A DNA stretch of 16,031 nt from CALXSC01 sp964493475 (GCA_964493475.1 CAZBNS010000035.1:1-16031), one strand, 5' to 3'. Numbered from the stretch's first letter, positions 6,936-14,424 are shown. Notes: generated from the letters alone by a model not told the origin. Numbers and translations are program-made.

Positions 6936-7421
6936 TTAATAATTTGCTTTATTGATATCAAAACTAAGTAATTTTGCATATTTCTCTATTGTTTTTTTAT
7001 CATCAGATTCTATCTCAATTGACGGATTTAATTCAGACCAATGGTCTAAAGTAACTTCTACATTATCTGCGTCATATTTCCATAGCTCTCTTGTCATTAT
7101 TTTTTTATCTCTATCAACCATACCTATAGAATAGAAAAAATCTATACCTTTTTGAAAATCATCAATGTATAAATCAATTTCTCTTACACCACCAATTTTA
7201 TTCTCAACTACCTCTTTTATACCTATTAAAATTTTTCCATTACCATCATCTTTTAGTCGTCCCCATCTTTGTTTGTTATTTTTTATGTCATCTTCAAAAT
7301 GAAAATAATGACATCTGTATTCAGTCTTCGGCTGTGCACAAATAAATCCTAATTCTTTTAATTTAATTCTTACAGTGTCATGATTAACATCGTGAAATTT
7401 AACTTCAGTTTCTTTTTTCAT
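6936..7421 (-). CDS. CYTH-domain protein (class IV adenylate cyclase / triphosphatase-like)
   Basis: This 161-aa protein opens with the CYTH signature ETEVKF (residues 4-9, ExExK). Alternating acidic and basic strand residues follow, as expected of a triphosphate tunnel: RWGRLK (52-57), LIGIKEVV (65-72), VREIDLYI (79-86), TRELWKY (110-116), VEVTLDHW (121-128) and SIEIES (134-139). CYTH enzymes bind a triphosphate with divalent metal and act as CyaB-type adenylate cyclases, thiamine triphosphatases or inorganic triphosphatases. Sequence alone does not decide which. It is transcribed divergently from the P-loop kinase gene across 121 bp. No Shine-Dalgarno is visible. Confidence 0.85.
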   Translation of the reverse strand: MKKETEVKFHDVNHDTVRIKLKELGFICAQPKTEYRCHYFHFEDDIKNNKQRWGRLKDDGNGKILIGIKEVVENKIGGVREIDLYIDDFQKGIDFFYSIGMVDRDKKIMTRELWKYDADNVEVTLDHWSELNPSIEIESDDKKTIEKYAKLLSFDINKANY

Positions 7422-7454
7422 TTTTTTATTATTAGTAAGATATGCTTAAAAGGT

Positions 7455-7482
7455 AGAATAAGTATATATTGGTAAAAATCAA
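7455..7482 (-). promoter_or_regulatory. Possible sigma70-type promoter for the CYTH gene
   Basis: On the minus strand TTGATT (7477-7482) is followed 16 bp later by TATTCT (7455-7460), which would start transcription just upstream of the CYTH ATG at 7421. The spacer is extremely AT-rich, so a chance match is likely enough to keep confidence low. Confidence 0.3.
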
Positions 7483-7542
7483 TAAAAATCATTGAAAATA
7501 AAAAAATACTATATACTAACCATAAGTTAAAAATTTTTAAAA

Positions 7543-8085
7543 ATGAAAACAATAGTGTTAGAAGGATTACCCGCTGGCGGAAAGACAACTTTAGGTAGAA
7601 AACTACAGACAAATTTTAAAGTGATACCAGAGTATGTAAATGATGTATCAACCAATAAGTATGATGAAACTATATATTTCAAGAATGATGTAGAAAAAAT
7701 CAAAATTGCCAAGGAAAGTAATAAAGTATGTTTTATAGAAAGAGGATATCCCTCTACATTGGCTTATAATTACTCCAGATTAATGGTTGAAGGTGTAAAA
7801 GATTACTACAAAATTTTAGAAATGTATGCTAATTACAAAAAAAATTCAATGATATTTCCAGATTTATATATATTGTTAGATATTCCGATTGAGCTTTCTA
7901 TTAAGAGAAAAATTTGGACGAAAGGTGAACACTTTATATGGTCAGAAGAGAGATATCTAAAACATGCAAAATATTTTTATGATAATTATTTTAAATTTTT
8001 GGAACCCGATATCCCAATTGTGACAATTGATGTTTCTAAAGATATTGATGCAGTATATAAAGAAATTATCGGTATTTTGAAATGA
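7543..8085 (+). CDS. P-loop nucleoside/nucleotide kinase-like protein
   Basis: This 180-aa protein has Walker A GLPAGGKTT at residues 8-16. FIERGYPST (64-72) stands where nucleoside and dTMP kinases have their DR/ER motif. DLYILLDIPIELSIKRK (107-123) matches the 'hL[D]xP.E.....R' strand and LID approach of thymidylate and deoxynucleoside kinases. The fold should therefore phosphorylate a nucleoside, nucleotide or similar small hydroxylated substrate with ATP. Length is slightly short for dTMP kinase (about 200-210 aa) and the substrate-defining residues are not recognisable. It is first of three overlapping plus-strand genes: its TGA overlaps the next ATG by 4 bp. No Shine-Dalgarno is visible. 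Confidence 0.75.
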   Translation: MKTIVLEGLPAGGKTTLGRKLQTNFKVIPEYVNDVSTNKYDETIYFKNDVEKIKIAKESNKVCFIERGYPSTLAYNYSRLMVEGVKDYYKILEMYANYKKNSMIFPDLYILLDIPIELSIKRKIWTKGEHFIWSEERYLKHAKYFYDNYFKFLEPDIPIVTIDVSKDIDAVYKEIIGILK

Positions 8086-9431
8086 TAAAAAAACGAGATA
8101 CTGTAGGGTTATTTATTGTAGCGGCTGATGGTATAAACAATTATTCTGCTGGTGTCGGTACTTCAGTTATTGGTATGATAAATACTATAAATTCAGTCTA
8201 TAATAAAATAAAAATAAGTAGTATTGATTTAAAATTTTACTTAATAACTCCTTATTTGAAAGATGGTTATAATTATAAAAATCAATCAATATTAGAAAGC
8301 AACAAAAATATAGTAACTAGGTTTAATGGAGAGTTTATTGAAATTGATAACGCTACAAATGGCGAAAGTGGTTTTGGTAATGACTCTACTCTTATCTTAA
8401 ATTGGGAAACTGGTTCAAAAAATGCATCCAAAGAAATATTAAAACGCATTCCAAGACATGATAAAAATATTATTATTTGTATTGATACTCCATTTTTAAA
8501 AGCGCCCAAATACTTACAGGAACAAAATGCATTAGATGATAATGTTTTTGTTGTAATAGCTCCACAAAGCACCGATATTGCGCACGAATCAAACATGATC
8601 GGGAGATTCCAATTTGAATTAAATTCATTTTCTACAGCCAATGAAAATAAAAATGTTTTTGTAAGTTATATAAGTAAATATTTTAAAAAACATTTGAATA
8701 TAGATTATTCAATTAAAAAAGAAAAACTTATACCATTTTTTTCTGGTCCAGATTATTTAGGGGAAAGATTAAAAATATATTCACAAAAAGAAATAAAGCA
8801 AATATTGGAAAACAAATATCATATACCAACTAAGAGAAATATTATTTTTATAGTTGGAAGATTGGCTATATGCAAAGGTATTGATGAAGCTTTAAAAATG
8901 GCTGCCATGATAGACAAAAAACATAAACCTTTCATTGTCGTCTTGGGTTTTACTTATAGAGACTTTGAATATGTAGAATATTTGAAAAATTTAAAAAAAG
9001 ACTTAAAACTTGATGGAGTTTTTTTTGATAAATTGGACACTATGTTACCAATTTTATTATGGCAATGGAAAAACACTAATTTGAGCATACACTTATCTAG
9101 AAATGAACCGTTCGGATTAGCCCCTTGTGAAGCTAGATTTCTTGCTAAAAAATATGGTCCGATTGCTATTGTTTCCGATAGAGGTGGTTTAAAGGAACAA
9201 ATAACAAACTATAATGATGGGATTGTTTGTAGGTATGGCTCTATCTTAAGTTATAAAAGAGCTATTAATTATATATATAGCTTAAATAGTGAAGAATTAA
9301 ATAAAATAAAAAAAACATCTTATGAAACTGTTATGAGAAAATATGATCCGTATAAGAATTTTCTTCAACTTTTAAGCAAGTTTACAATAAATTTAGGAGA
9401 GACTAATGGAAGAAATAAAAATAGAGTATAA
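8082..9431 (+). CDS. GT4-like glycosyltransferase (GT-B fold)
   Basis: The gene encodes 449 aa. The N-terminal Rossmann half opens with VGLFIVAADGINNYSAGVGT (8-27), whose AGVGT is the glycine-rich loop common in GT-B enzymes. The C-terminal half has FIVGRLAICKGIDEAL (256-271), then SRNEPFGLAPCEA (339-351) containing the E-x7-E motif of retaining GT4 enzymes (Glu342 and Glu350), and SDRGGLKEQI (365-374). It presumably moves a sugar from a nucleotide donor onto an unknown acceptor, and it has no membrane anchor. The ATG overlaps the kinase stop, indicating coupling. The tail overlaps the GNAT gene by 26 bp. It could also be a glycogen-synthase-like member of the same superfamily. Confidence 0.85.
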   Translation: MIKKRDTVGLFIVAADGINNYSAGVGTSVIGMINTINSVYNKIKISSIDLKFYLITPYLKDGYNYKNQSILESNKNIVTRFNGEFIEIDNATNGESGFGNDSTLILNWETGSKNASKEILKRIPRHDKNIIICIDTPFLKAPKYLQEQNALDDNVFVVIAPQSTDIAHESNMIGRFQFELNSFSTANENKNVFVSYISKYFKKHLNIDYSIKKEKLIPFFSGPDYLGERLKIYSQKEIKQILENKYHIPTKRNIIFIVGRLAICKGIDEALKMAAMIDKKHKPFIVVLGFTYRDFEYVEYLKNLKKDLKLDGVFFDKLDTMLPILLWQWKNTNLSIHLSRNEPFGLAPCEARFLAKKYGPIAIVSDRGGLKEQITNYNDGIVCRYGSILSYKRAINYIYSLNSEELNKIKKTSYETVMRKYDPYKNFLQLLSKFTINLGETNGRNKNRV

Positions 9432-10023
9432 CGTTGTTGATCAATTTAATTTTGTAGATGAGACTAGCGGTTTGTACGATAAATTATACAACGCAACTAA
9501 ATCAATAGAGGAAACATATCCATCACACAGAAATTGGTTTTATGCTTATTTTATTGATATTCTTTTAAAAAACAATGAAGCAATTATAGTTTATGCAAAA
9601 AATTCTCATAATAACGAAATAGCTGGTGTTGCATTTTTAAATAGAAAAATTGGAAAATTAAATACTTTGTTTGTTGGTTTGTACTATAGAAGAAAGGGAA
9701 TAGCCAATCAACTTTTGGAAACTTCTGAAAAGGTTCTAGGTATAAAACCAATGATTACAGTTTCTGAAGATAATTTAGCACAATTAAAGTTTTTATTCGA
9801 AAGAAGAAATTATAAAATATCATATAAAGTTCTTGGGTATTATAAGAAGGGGAAATACGAATTTTGTTTTAATGATGATAGCTCGGGCAAAATTTTCGAT
9901 AATCCTAAAGATTTCTACGATTATATTTCTTTGGATGAAAATCTAATTCCAACATTTGTCCCAAAACAAGGTAAAGATTATCAGAGTTTATTTGGAAAAT
10001 CATATTCAAGTAGGCTTAGCTAA
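9406..10023 (+). CDS. GNAT-family N-acetyltransferase with C-terminal extension
   Basis: The gene encodes 205 aa. The central GNAT core shows EIAGVAFLNRKIGKLNTLFV (71-90, strands 2-4), then GLYYRRKGIANQLLE (91-105), the acetyl-CoA pyrophosphate loop R95xxG98xA100. ITVSEDNLAQLKFLFERRNY (117-136) is the usual 'N..a...f....F' motif B. Residues 150-205 add about 55 aa with no match I recognise (FDNPKDFYDYISLDENLIPT). AGGAGA at 9395-9400 is 5 bases from the ATG, a good start. It lies at the end of the kinase-GT trio and probably acetylates an amino group on the same product or on a protein. Substrate unknown. Confidence 0.82.
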   Translation: MEEIKIEYNVVDQFNFVDETSGLYDKLYNATKSIEETYPSHRNWFYAYFIDILLKNNEAIIVYAKNSHNNEIAGVAFLNRKIGKLNTLFVGLYYRRKGIANQLLETSEKVLGIKPMITVSEDNLAQLKFLFERRNYKISYKVLGYYKKGKYEFCFNDDSSGKIFDNPKDFYDYISLDENLIPTFVPKQGKDYQSLFGKSYSSRLS

Positions 10024-10780
10024 TTATTTTGGAGAGATATTTTATTAATTCGTCTGACGAGTTAATTATCTTATTTGCTCCAGCTTCAAGCAAATCATTT
10101 GGGTTTGCTGGAAATTTAGTTACTCTATAACCAACAATATCAACATTAATCAAGTCTTTAACTATATCTTTAAAACCTGCACCAGCCATACAACCAGTCG
10201 CAGAATCTTCTACAATTAAAATTGTATCATTATTTTTATTTAAGCTAAGATTATTTCTTTTTAAGGTTTCGTCTAATGCTATCTTGTATATATCTGGTGC
10301 AGGTTTAAACCTGCAGCCATAAAACTCAGTACAGAGATAAACGTTTTTGTCAAGCGAAAAAAAATTGTCAAGGCTCTTATCTTTTACTAGTTGCATTTTT
10401 CTAATAAAATCTCTAGTGTTCGTTGAACTCACTATACTCATATTTATTTTTGAATTTTTATTAAATATATTTAGCATATTTAGCATATGGTCAGTGAGTT
10501 CTAGACTGTTATTACTTAAATTTTGGAAAAATTGTCCATAATAATCCGACATCTCTTGCTGGATTGATATAGAAGAATTTTTTATGTAACCTCCATCTTG
10601 TAACCCCGATAAAATTGGTGCAAAAGCCAATCCACCAAATTTCTTTATATAAGTCTCATGACTCATTTCTTTGTCATTGCACCAATACTCATTTTTTTTA
10701 AAAAAATCCAATGTTGCTTGTGCATAAAAATGTTCAGTATCAACCATTGTTCCATCATAATCCCAAAATAAATATAGCAT
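10016..10780 (-). CDS. HAD-superfamily hydrolase (subfamily IA, phosphoglycolate-phosphatase-like)
   Basis: The gene encodes 254 aa with all four HAD motifs. Motif I is FWDYDGT (5-11; Asp7 nucleophile, Asp9 acid/base). Motif II is IVSST (116-120), motif III is KPAPDIY with Lys159, and motif IV is ILIVEDSATG (187-196; Glu191 and Asp192). A helical cap (about 16-100) between motifs I and II makes it subfamily IA. Such enzymes dephosphorylate sugar phosphates, phosphoglycolate or nucleotides; some are beta-phosphoglucomutases. It converges on the GNAT gene and overlaps it by 8 bp. The likely role is phosphate removal from an intermediate of the adjacent kinase/glycosyltransferase locus, or independent housekeeping repair. 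Confidence 0.88.
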   Translation of the reverse strand: MLYLFWDYDGTMVDTEHFYAQATLDFFKKNEYWCNDKEMSHETYIKKFGGLAFAPILSGLQDGGYIKNSSISIQQEMSDYYGQFFQNLSNNSLELTDHMLNMLNIFNKNSKINMSIVSSTNTRDFIRKMQLVKDKSLDNFFSLDKNVYLCTEFYGCRFKPAPDIYKIALDETLKRNNLSLNKNNDTILIVEDSATGCMAGAGFKDIVKDLINVDIVGYRVTKFPANPNDLLEAGANKIINSSDELIKYLSKIIS

Positions 10781-10978
10781 TTAAATTTTTTTTAAGCCTT
10801 TACTTATTCTGAAATTTACACAATAATTGTCAATAAATATAATAATAAATATTATGAATAATATTATACTAAAAATGAAATTATATTTTGATAAAAATTG
10901 TTTACTTATTTTTAAGTAAGCTATTATAATGAAACAAGATCTCTCGTATTCATTTTTAGTAAACAAAATACTCCTCAT
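10781..10978 (-). CDS. Possible small single-span membrane peptide
   Basis: This 65-aa open frame has its stop (10781-10783) directly abutting the HAD ATG. Residues about 32-53 (YNFIFSIILFIIFIIIFIDN) form a convincing hydrophobic span preceded by Lys-rich sequence. No Shine-Dalgarno or family is recognisable, and AT-rich DNA readily gives Ile/Phe runs, so it may be a chance frame. An AT hairpin (10902-10908 with 10913-10919) lies inside it. Confidence 0.22.
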   Translation of the reverse strand: MRSILFTKNEYERSCFIIIAYLKISKQFLSKYNFIFSIILFIIFIIIFIDNYCVNFRISKGLKKI

Positions 10979-11034
10979 TTTTTATCAACTTTTTATAAAT
11001 TCAGTTTACTATTGAGATAAGTTAGAAAGGTTGT

Positions 11035-11223
11035 ATGTCGCTCACCACTATTATTGAATACTTGTGTTTTGCTAGTTTTATTATATCCCTTACAGCTTAT
11101 TATTCGATGTACTTTGCTGGCGGTTATATTAAGCTATGTGTGTCCTATTTATATTTGATATGGTTGTGTGTGTTTAGTTATCATAAATTACATGTAGCTA
11201 TAGTCAATATAAGAACCGCATAA
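11035..11223 (+). CDS. Possible small hydrophobic protein of unknown function
   Basis: This 62-aa frame opens MSLTTIIEYLCFASFIISLT and appears to carry two hydrophobic spans (about 8-30 and 34-50). GAAAGG stands a few bases before the ATG, a tolerable Shine-Dalgarno. No family is recognised. Composition is less extreme than the neighbouring 65-aa frame, which favours it slightly, but it remains weak. Confidence 0.28.
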   Translation: MSLTTIIEYLCFASFIISLTAYYSMYFAGGYIKLCVSYLYLIWLCVFSYHKLHVAIVNIRTA

Positions 11224-11342
11224 AGGAATAAAAGTATCGTAGAAAATAGAAATACCGACGATTTATTATGCATAAATTATCATAATTTTATTAGTTTAAA
11301 TTGCTTTGTCGTGTTTTTATATTTGTCGCTTGCATTGAAATA

Positions 11343-11419
11343 TGGTAGCGGGAGAGGGACTTGAACCCCCGACAGACGGATTATGATTCCGCTACTCTAA
11401 CCACCTGAGTTACCCCGCC
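11343..11419 (-). tRNA. tRNA-Met (anticodon CAT)
   Basis: A complete 77-nt cloverleaf reads on the minus strand. The acceptor GGCGGGG pairs with TCCCGCT (two G-U pairs) and CCA is encoded at 11343-11345. The D stem is ACTC/GAGT with GG in the loop. The anticodon stem is GCGGA/TCCGT around ATCATAA, anticodon CAT. The T stem is GGGGG/CCCTC around TTCAAGT. The anticodon loop and body resemble elongator tRNA-Met rather than initiator tRNA (pair 1-72 is G-U) or tRNA-Ile2, although lysidine-modified Ile2 cannot be fully excluded. The ACTC/GAGT D stem is less usual than GCTC/GAGC. The 3' end points toward the accessory region at lower coordinates, the usual geometry for tRNA-targeting integration. 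Confidence 0.93.
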
Positions 11420-11555
11420 ATTTTTGTCGCATTTTTTTGTTTCGTTATCGCATATTTTCCGCAAACTCAATCAATAACAATACAAATTCTTACAACTTTA
11501 TATACAATAAATTCTTCCTTCCTACTTTTCAAGCTAATTTTCATATAGCTTAATA

Positions 11556-11632
11556 TGGCTTAGTATATCTCAATGTTAGAACTCCTAATCTAATTATGAT
11601 TCCTTTGCTCTAACCAACTGAGCTACCCCGCC
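11556..11632 (-). pseudogene. tRNA-Met pseudogene keeping the 5' half
   Basis: From 11632 downward the minus strand reads GGCGGGGTA, then D arm GCTC-AGTTGGTTA-GAGC, then AAGGA and the loop ATCATAA. It matches the intact tRNA-Met at 35 of the first 40 positions. Immediately after the anticodon loop the similarity stops: the 3' anticodon strand, T arm, acceptor 3' strand and CCA are not recoverable. A TTAGGAG TTCTAAC stretch may be a worn T arm, so the lower coordinate is approximate. Its D stem (GCTC/GAGC) is more canonical than that of the intact gene, so it may be the older copy, cut by recombination at the anticodon loop. Confidence 0.8.
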
Positions 11633-11720
11633 TGCATACTATATGAATATATATATTTATTTTCCATGTAAAAGTCAAGTAGATTTGTATTATTTGTAAT
11701 AATTATATAATTATAAGCAG

Positions 11721-11782
11721 TCCCTCTTCGTCCTTTGGACATTTCTCATCAAAGAAGGGAAATGTCCGAAGGACAAAGGGGA
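11721..11782. repeat. Long imperfect hairpin repeat (REP/MITE-like)
   Basis: The left arm 11721-11747 (TCCCTCTTCGTCCTTTGG... onward) pairs with the right arm 11757-11782 (GGGAAATGTCCGAAGGAC... onward). There are few mismatches over about 26 bp and the loop is 9 nt. The core GTCCTTTGGACATTTC / GAAATGTCCGAAGGAC is nearly complete. Its higher GC and symmetry stand out from the surroundings. It resembles dispersed palindromic repeats found many times in genomes of uncultured gut bacteria, but copy number cannot be seen here. It could also fold in RNA upstream of hisS. Confidence 0.75.
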
Positions 11783-11890
11783 GCTATTTGTATTGTAGAA
11801 ATATTTTATGCCAGAAATGTATTAATAATATTTATTGAAAAATTATATATTTGGAATATCTTGAAAATAGCTTATTATAAAAATAATATT

Positions 11891-13108
11891 ATGAAAACAA
11901 CTTTTCAAAATGTTAGGGGAACTCAAGATTTTTTTGCTAAAAATGTTGATAAATATAATTGCGTTATTGAGATAGCAAGGAGAAATGTAAAAGCTTATAA
12001 TTTTCATGAAATTATTACTCCAATAATAGAGTTTAGCAATCTTTTTGAAAGAAGTGTTGGTGATGGCTCTGATATAGTTATGAAAGAGCTGTATAAATTT
12101 CAAGATAGGGGCGATAATATGCTGGCGCTTAGGCCTGAGTTCACTGCTGGTGTTGTTAGAAGTTTTTTAAATAATGATGAATTAAATCAAAATCTTCCGC
12201 AAAAATTATTTTCTTATGGTCCTATATTTAGGTATGATAGGCCGCAAAAGGGAAGATATAGGCAGTTTAATCAAATCAATTGTGAATATATAGGAGTTAA
12301 GGAATATTTGGCTGATGTTGAAGTTATATGCCTTGGGTATAATATTTTAAAAGATTTAGGCTTAAAAAATATTGTTCTTGAAGTTAATTCACTTGGATCA
12401 AATGCTTGTAAAAAAAGATATGAAGAAGCTTTGAAAAAATATTTTGAAAATTTTAAAGAAAAATTGTCTGACGACAGCAAAAACAGGTTGGAAAAAAATC
12501 CCTTAAGAATATTGGATAGTAAAGAAGATTGCGATAAGGAATTATTAAAAAACGCACCAAAAATTAGTGATTTTTATACTGAAGAGGAAAAAGCGTTTTT
12601 TGATAATATTTTAAAATCTTTTGATAAGTTAAACATAAAATATTTTGCTAATAATTTATTGGTGAGGGGGCTTGATTATTATACTTCAACAGTCTTTGAA
12701 TTTACAACAAATGATTTAGGTGCCCAGGCAACGGTTTTGGCTGGCGGCAGATATGACGATTTGATTGAGCAAATGAGCGGTACATCAATTTCAGCCGTTG
12801 GTTTTGGTGGTGGTGTTGAGAGAATGATGCTGTTATTAGATGAAAAAATGCTTCAAACAGATGAAATTATTGCGGTAATTCCTGTTTCGGAAAATGAAAA
12901 TGATTTTTGCTTTAACTTGGTGAATAAATTAAGGGCTAAAGGTAAAAGAATTGAATTCATTTACTCTGGAAAATTTAAGAAAAAAATGGAAAAAGTAAAT
13001 AAATGCGGGGCTAATTTTGCAGTAATTGTTGGTGAAGAAGAAGTTGAGACCAATGAATTAAAGATTAAAGATTTAAAAAATGGAGAAATAAAGGACTTAA
13101 TTTTATGA
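11891..13108 (+). CDS. hisS: Histidyl-tRNA synthetase
   Basis: The protein has 405 aa from the ATG at 11891 and charges tRNA-His with histidine in the cytoplasm. It starts MKTTFQNVRGTQDFF, the standard HisRS opening (VRGTqDf). Motif 2 is FSYGPIFRYDRPQKGRYRQF (107-126). The histidine-binding loop is LVRGLDYYTSTVFEF (257-271). Motif 3 is SAVGFGGGVERMMLLL (301-316), after AGGRYDDLIEQM. An anticodon-binding domain follows at about 325-405. A longer frame from 11735 adds 52 residues that read through the hairpin repeat and look unlike any HisRS, so the internal ATG is preferred. No Shine-Dalgarno precedes it. Its end overlaps the pseudopilin-like gene by 4 bp. Length and motifs look complete and functional. 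Confidence 0.97.
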   Translation: MKTTFQNVRGTQDFFAKNVDKYNCVIEIARRNVKAYNFHEIITPIIEFSNLFERSVGDGSDIVMKELYKFQDRGDNMLALRPEFTAGVVRSFLNNDELNQNLPQKLFSYGPIFRYDRPQKGRYRQFNQINCEYIGVKEYLADVEVICLGYNILKDLGLKNIVLEVNSLGSNACKKRYEEALKKYFENFKEKLSDDSKNRLEKNPLRILDSKEDCDKELLKNAPKISDFYTEEEKAFFDNILKSFDKLNIKYFANNLLVRGLDYYTSTVFEFTTNDLGAQATVLAGGRYDDLIEQMSGTSISAVGFGGGVERMMLLLDEKMLQTDEIIAVIPVSENENDFCFNLVNKLRAKGKRIEFIYSGKFKKKMEKVNKCGANFAVIVGEEEVETNELKIKDLKNGEIKDLIL

Positions 13109-14310
13109 TAAAAAACAATAAAGGATATAATCTTTTAATGTTAAGCATTATAGTTTTGGCGTTATCTATAATGATGTCAGCAGTTCTAAGATTTTATAAT
13201 ATAACAAACTATAAGAGAAGAATCCTCACAACAACATCAAGGTTTGAAGAGATAGATTTGGCTATAAAAAGTTATGTTGCCAAATACAGCAGGTTTCCAT
13301 GTCCTGCCCCACTAGACTGCAATAAAAATAGTTGTGGGAGTTCCAATAATCAAATTGGCATTGAAAAAAGAGACTCGGGTGGTAATTGTGTTATTGAAAG
13401 TGGCATATTTGAGTCTACAAATGCCTCTTCTAATAAAATATATTATGGTGGTATTCCAGCGCTAACACTTGGCCTAGCAAATAATTATATTGTTGATGGC
13501 TGGGGAAATAAGATTGTTTATATTATTCCAGAAGAACTAACAAAAAATAGCTCTTATCATATATTTTTATACGCAAAAAATCATCCAGATATAAGTAGTA
13601 TTGAAATAAAAAAGGAAATCCATAATATTAATAGGGAATATATACAAGATGGAATGGTTTATCTACTTATATCATTTAATAGAAACACAGAGGGAGCTTA
13701 TTTATATGACAATAAGAGGGTAAATCGTTTTCCTTCTGGAATGGCAAATTATCCAACACCTAATTTTACAATTGATACCTCAAACAAAAAATTTTTATTT
13801 TACAGCAAAGACTACAATAATTTTAAAATAGACGGACTAGAAGAGGAAATGCAAATTTGTCCGGATTTGACTATAGAGTTTGAAACTGAGTATGACATGA
13901 CATTTGAGTCAGGAAAATATGGAGAAATTGTTTTTTCAAATGAACTTTGTCCATCGCGGGTTAATATTCTGGCACAAGTAGATGATTACTACTATCTTTC
14001 AAATTACATAGCTGAGAACGGAATATTAATTGATAATAGAGCTGCGAAGAAATGCGGAAAAAATGGAGAATGGGAAGATGGTTTTGTATACGAGTGTATA
14101 TTATTATCATCATCAGATACATCACCATCAGGTAAATGTGTTAAACCGAAAGATGATGAGAGATATTCATCACTTGATTGGGGAACCTATACTTTTCCTG
14201 TTTCAAACATGGGAGAAGTTCAGGATGAGGAAGGTAAAATAAGGTTAAAATGTATTTATACCAAAGATGGTGCTAAGTGGTATAGAATTAACTTAAATGA
14301 TGGGGATTAA
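13105..14310 (+). CDS. Pseudopilin-like secreted/membrane protein
   Basis: The gene encodes 401 aa. The N-terminus MIKNNKGYNLLMLSIIVLAL is a prepilin-type leader: short basic peptide, Gly7, Tyr8, then a hydrophobic helix to about residue 30. Position +5 after the predicted cut is Met12 rather than the conserved Glu. SYVAKYSRFPCPAPLDC (56-72) and YYGGIPALTLGLANNYIVDG (113-132) match the 'RLPCPA ... G.iPv.tLGLp..y..DGWGn' pattern of type II secretion/type IV pilus-like proteins in alphaproteobacteria. Several Cys residues suggest disulfides in an exported domain. The rest (about 190-401) is unrecognised. The ATG overlaps the hisS stop as ATGA, so expression is probably coupled to hisS. Membrane localisation is inferred; partners are not in the window. 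Confidence 0.72.
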   Translation: MIKNNKGYNLLMLSIIVLALSIMMSAVLRFYNITNYKRRILTTTSRFEEIDLAIKSYVAKYSRFPCPAPLDCNKNSCGSSNNQIGIEKRDSGGNCVIESGIFESTNASSNKIYYGGIPALTLGLANNYIVDGWGNKIVYIIPEELTKNSSYHIFLYAKNHPDISSIEIKKEIHNINREYIQDGMVYLLISFNRNTEGAYLYDNKRVNRFPSGMANYPTPNFTIDTSNKKFLFYSKDYNNFKIDGLEEEMQICPDLTIEFETEYDMTFESGKYGEIVFSNELCPSRVNILAQVDDYYYLSNYIAENGILIDNRAAKKCGKNGEWEDGFVYECILLSSSDTSPSGKCVKPKDDERYSSLDWGTYTFPVSNMGEVQDEEGKIRLKCIYTKDGAKWYRINLNDGD

Positions 14311-14424
14311 CAAAAAATCAATACGCACACTAAATAATTATGCTTATTTTCAATCGTTCATTCCTCACCGAAAAGACTACACTCACAACAACAAGTGATA
14401 AAGCGTATAATTACCTAAATTCTT

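Larger units (their letters stand above)
10781..11342. other. Gene-poor AT-rich stretch between HAD gene and tRNA-Met
   Basis: There is no firm gene in this 562 bp. It holds two possible short membrane ORFs (10781-10978 minus, 11035-11223 plus), a 7-bp AT hairpin (TTACTTA 10902-10908 with TAAGTAA 10913-10919, 4-nt loop), and otherwise A/T-rich DNA. I see no integrase gene or remnant, although an island border at a tRNA often carries one. Confidence 0.6.
11420..11890. other. Intergenic region between tRNA-Met and hisS
   Basis: No protein gene is supported in these 471 bp. They contain the decayed tRNA-Met copy (11556-11632), the long hairpin repeat (11721-11782), and an AT-rich leader just before the hisS ATG. 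On the minus strand TTGAGT (11465-11470) and TAACGA (11442-11447), 17 bp apart, are a weak candidate promoter for the tRNA. Confidence 0.6.

Noticed and set aside
7492..7517. A promoter for the kinase-GT-GNAT genes (TTGAAA and TATACT)
   Set aside because: The spacer is only 14 bp and the region is nearly all A/T, so the match is not convincing.
8282..8641. Minus-strand 119-aa open frame
   Set aside because: It is antisense to the glycosyltransferase N-terminal domain and has no supporting start signal or motif.
10781..11342. An integrase gene or remnant beside the tRNA
   Set aside because: No frame shows the tyrosine recombinase R..H-R..Y pattern; only short hydrophobic frames occur.
11556..11632. 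A second functional tRNA-Met
   Set aside because: The 3' anticodon strand, T arm, acceptor 3' strand and CCA do not pair or match, so it cannot fold as a cloverleaf.
11735..11890. An upstream in-frame ATG that would lengthen HisRS by 52 residues
   Set aside because: The added residues run through the hairpin repeat and an AT-rich leader and look unlike HisRS. The internal ATG at 11891 gives the standard N-terminus before VRGTQDF.
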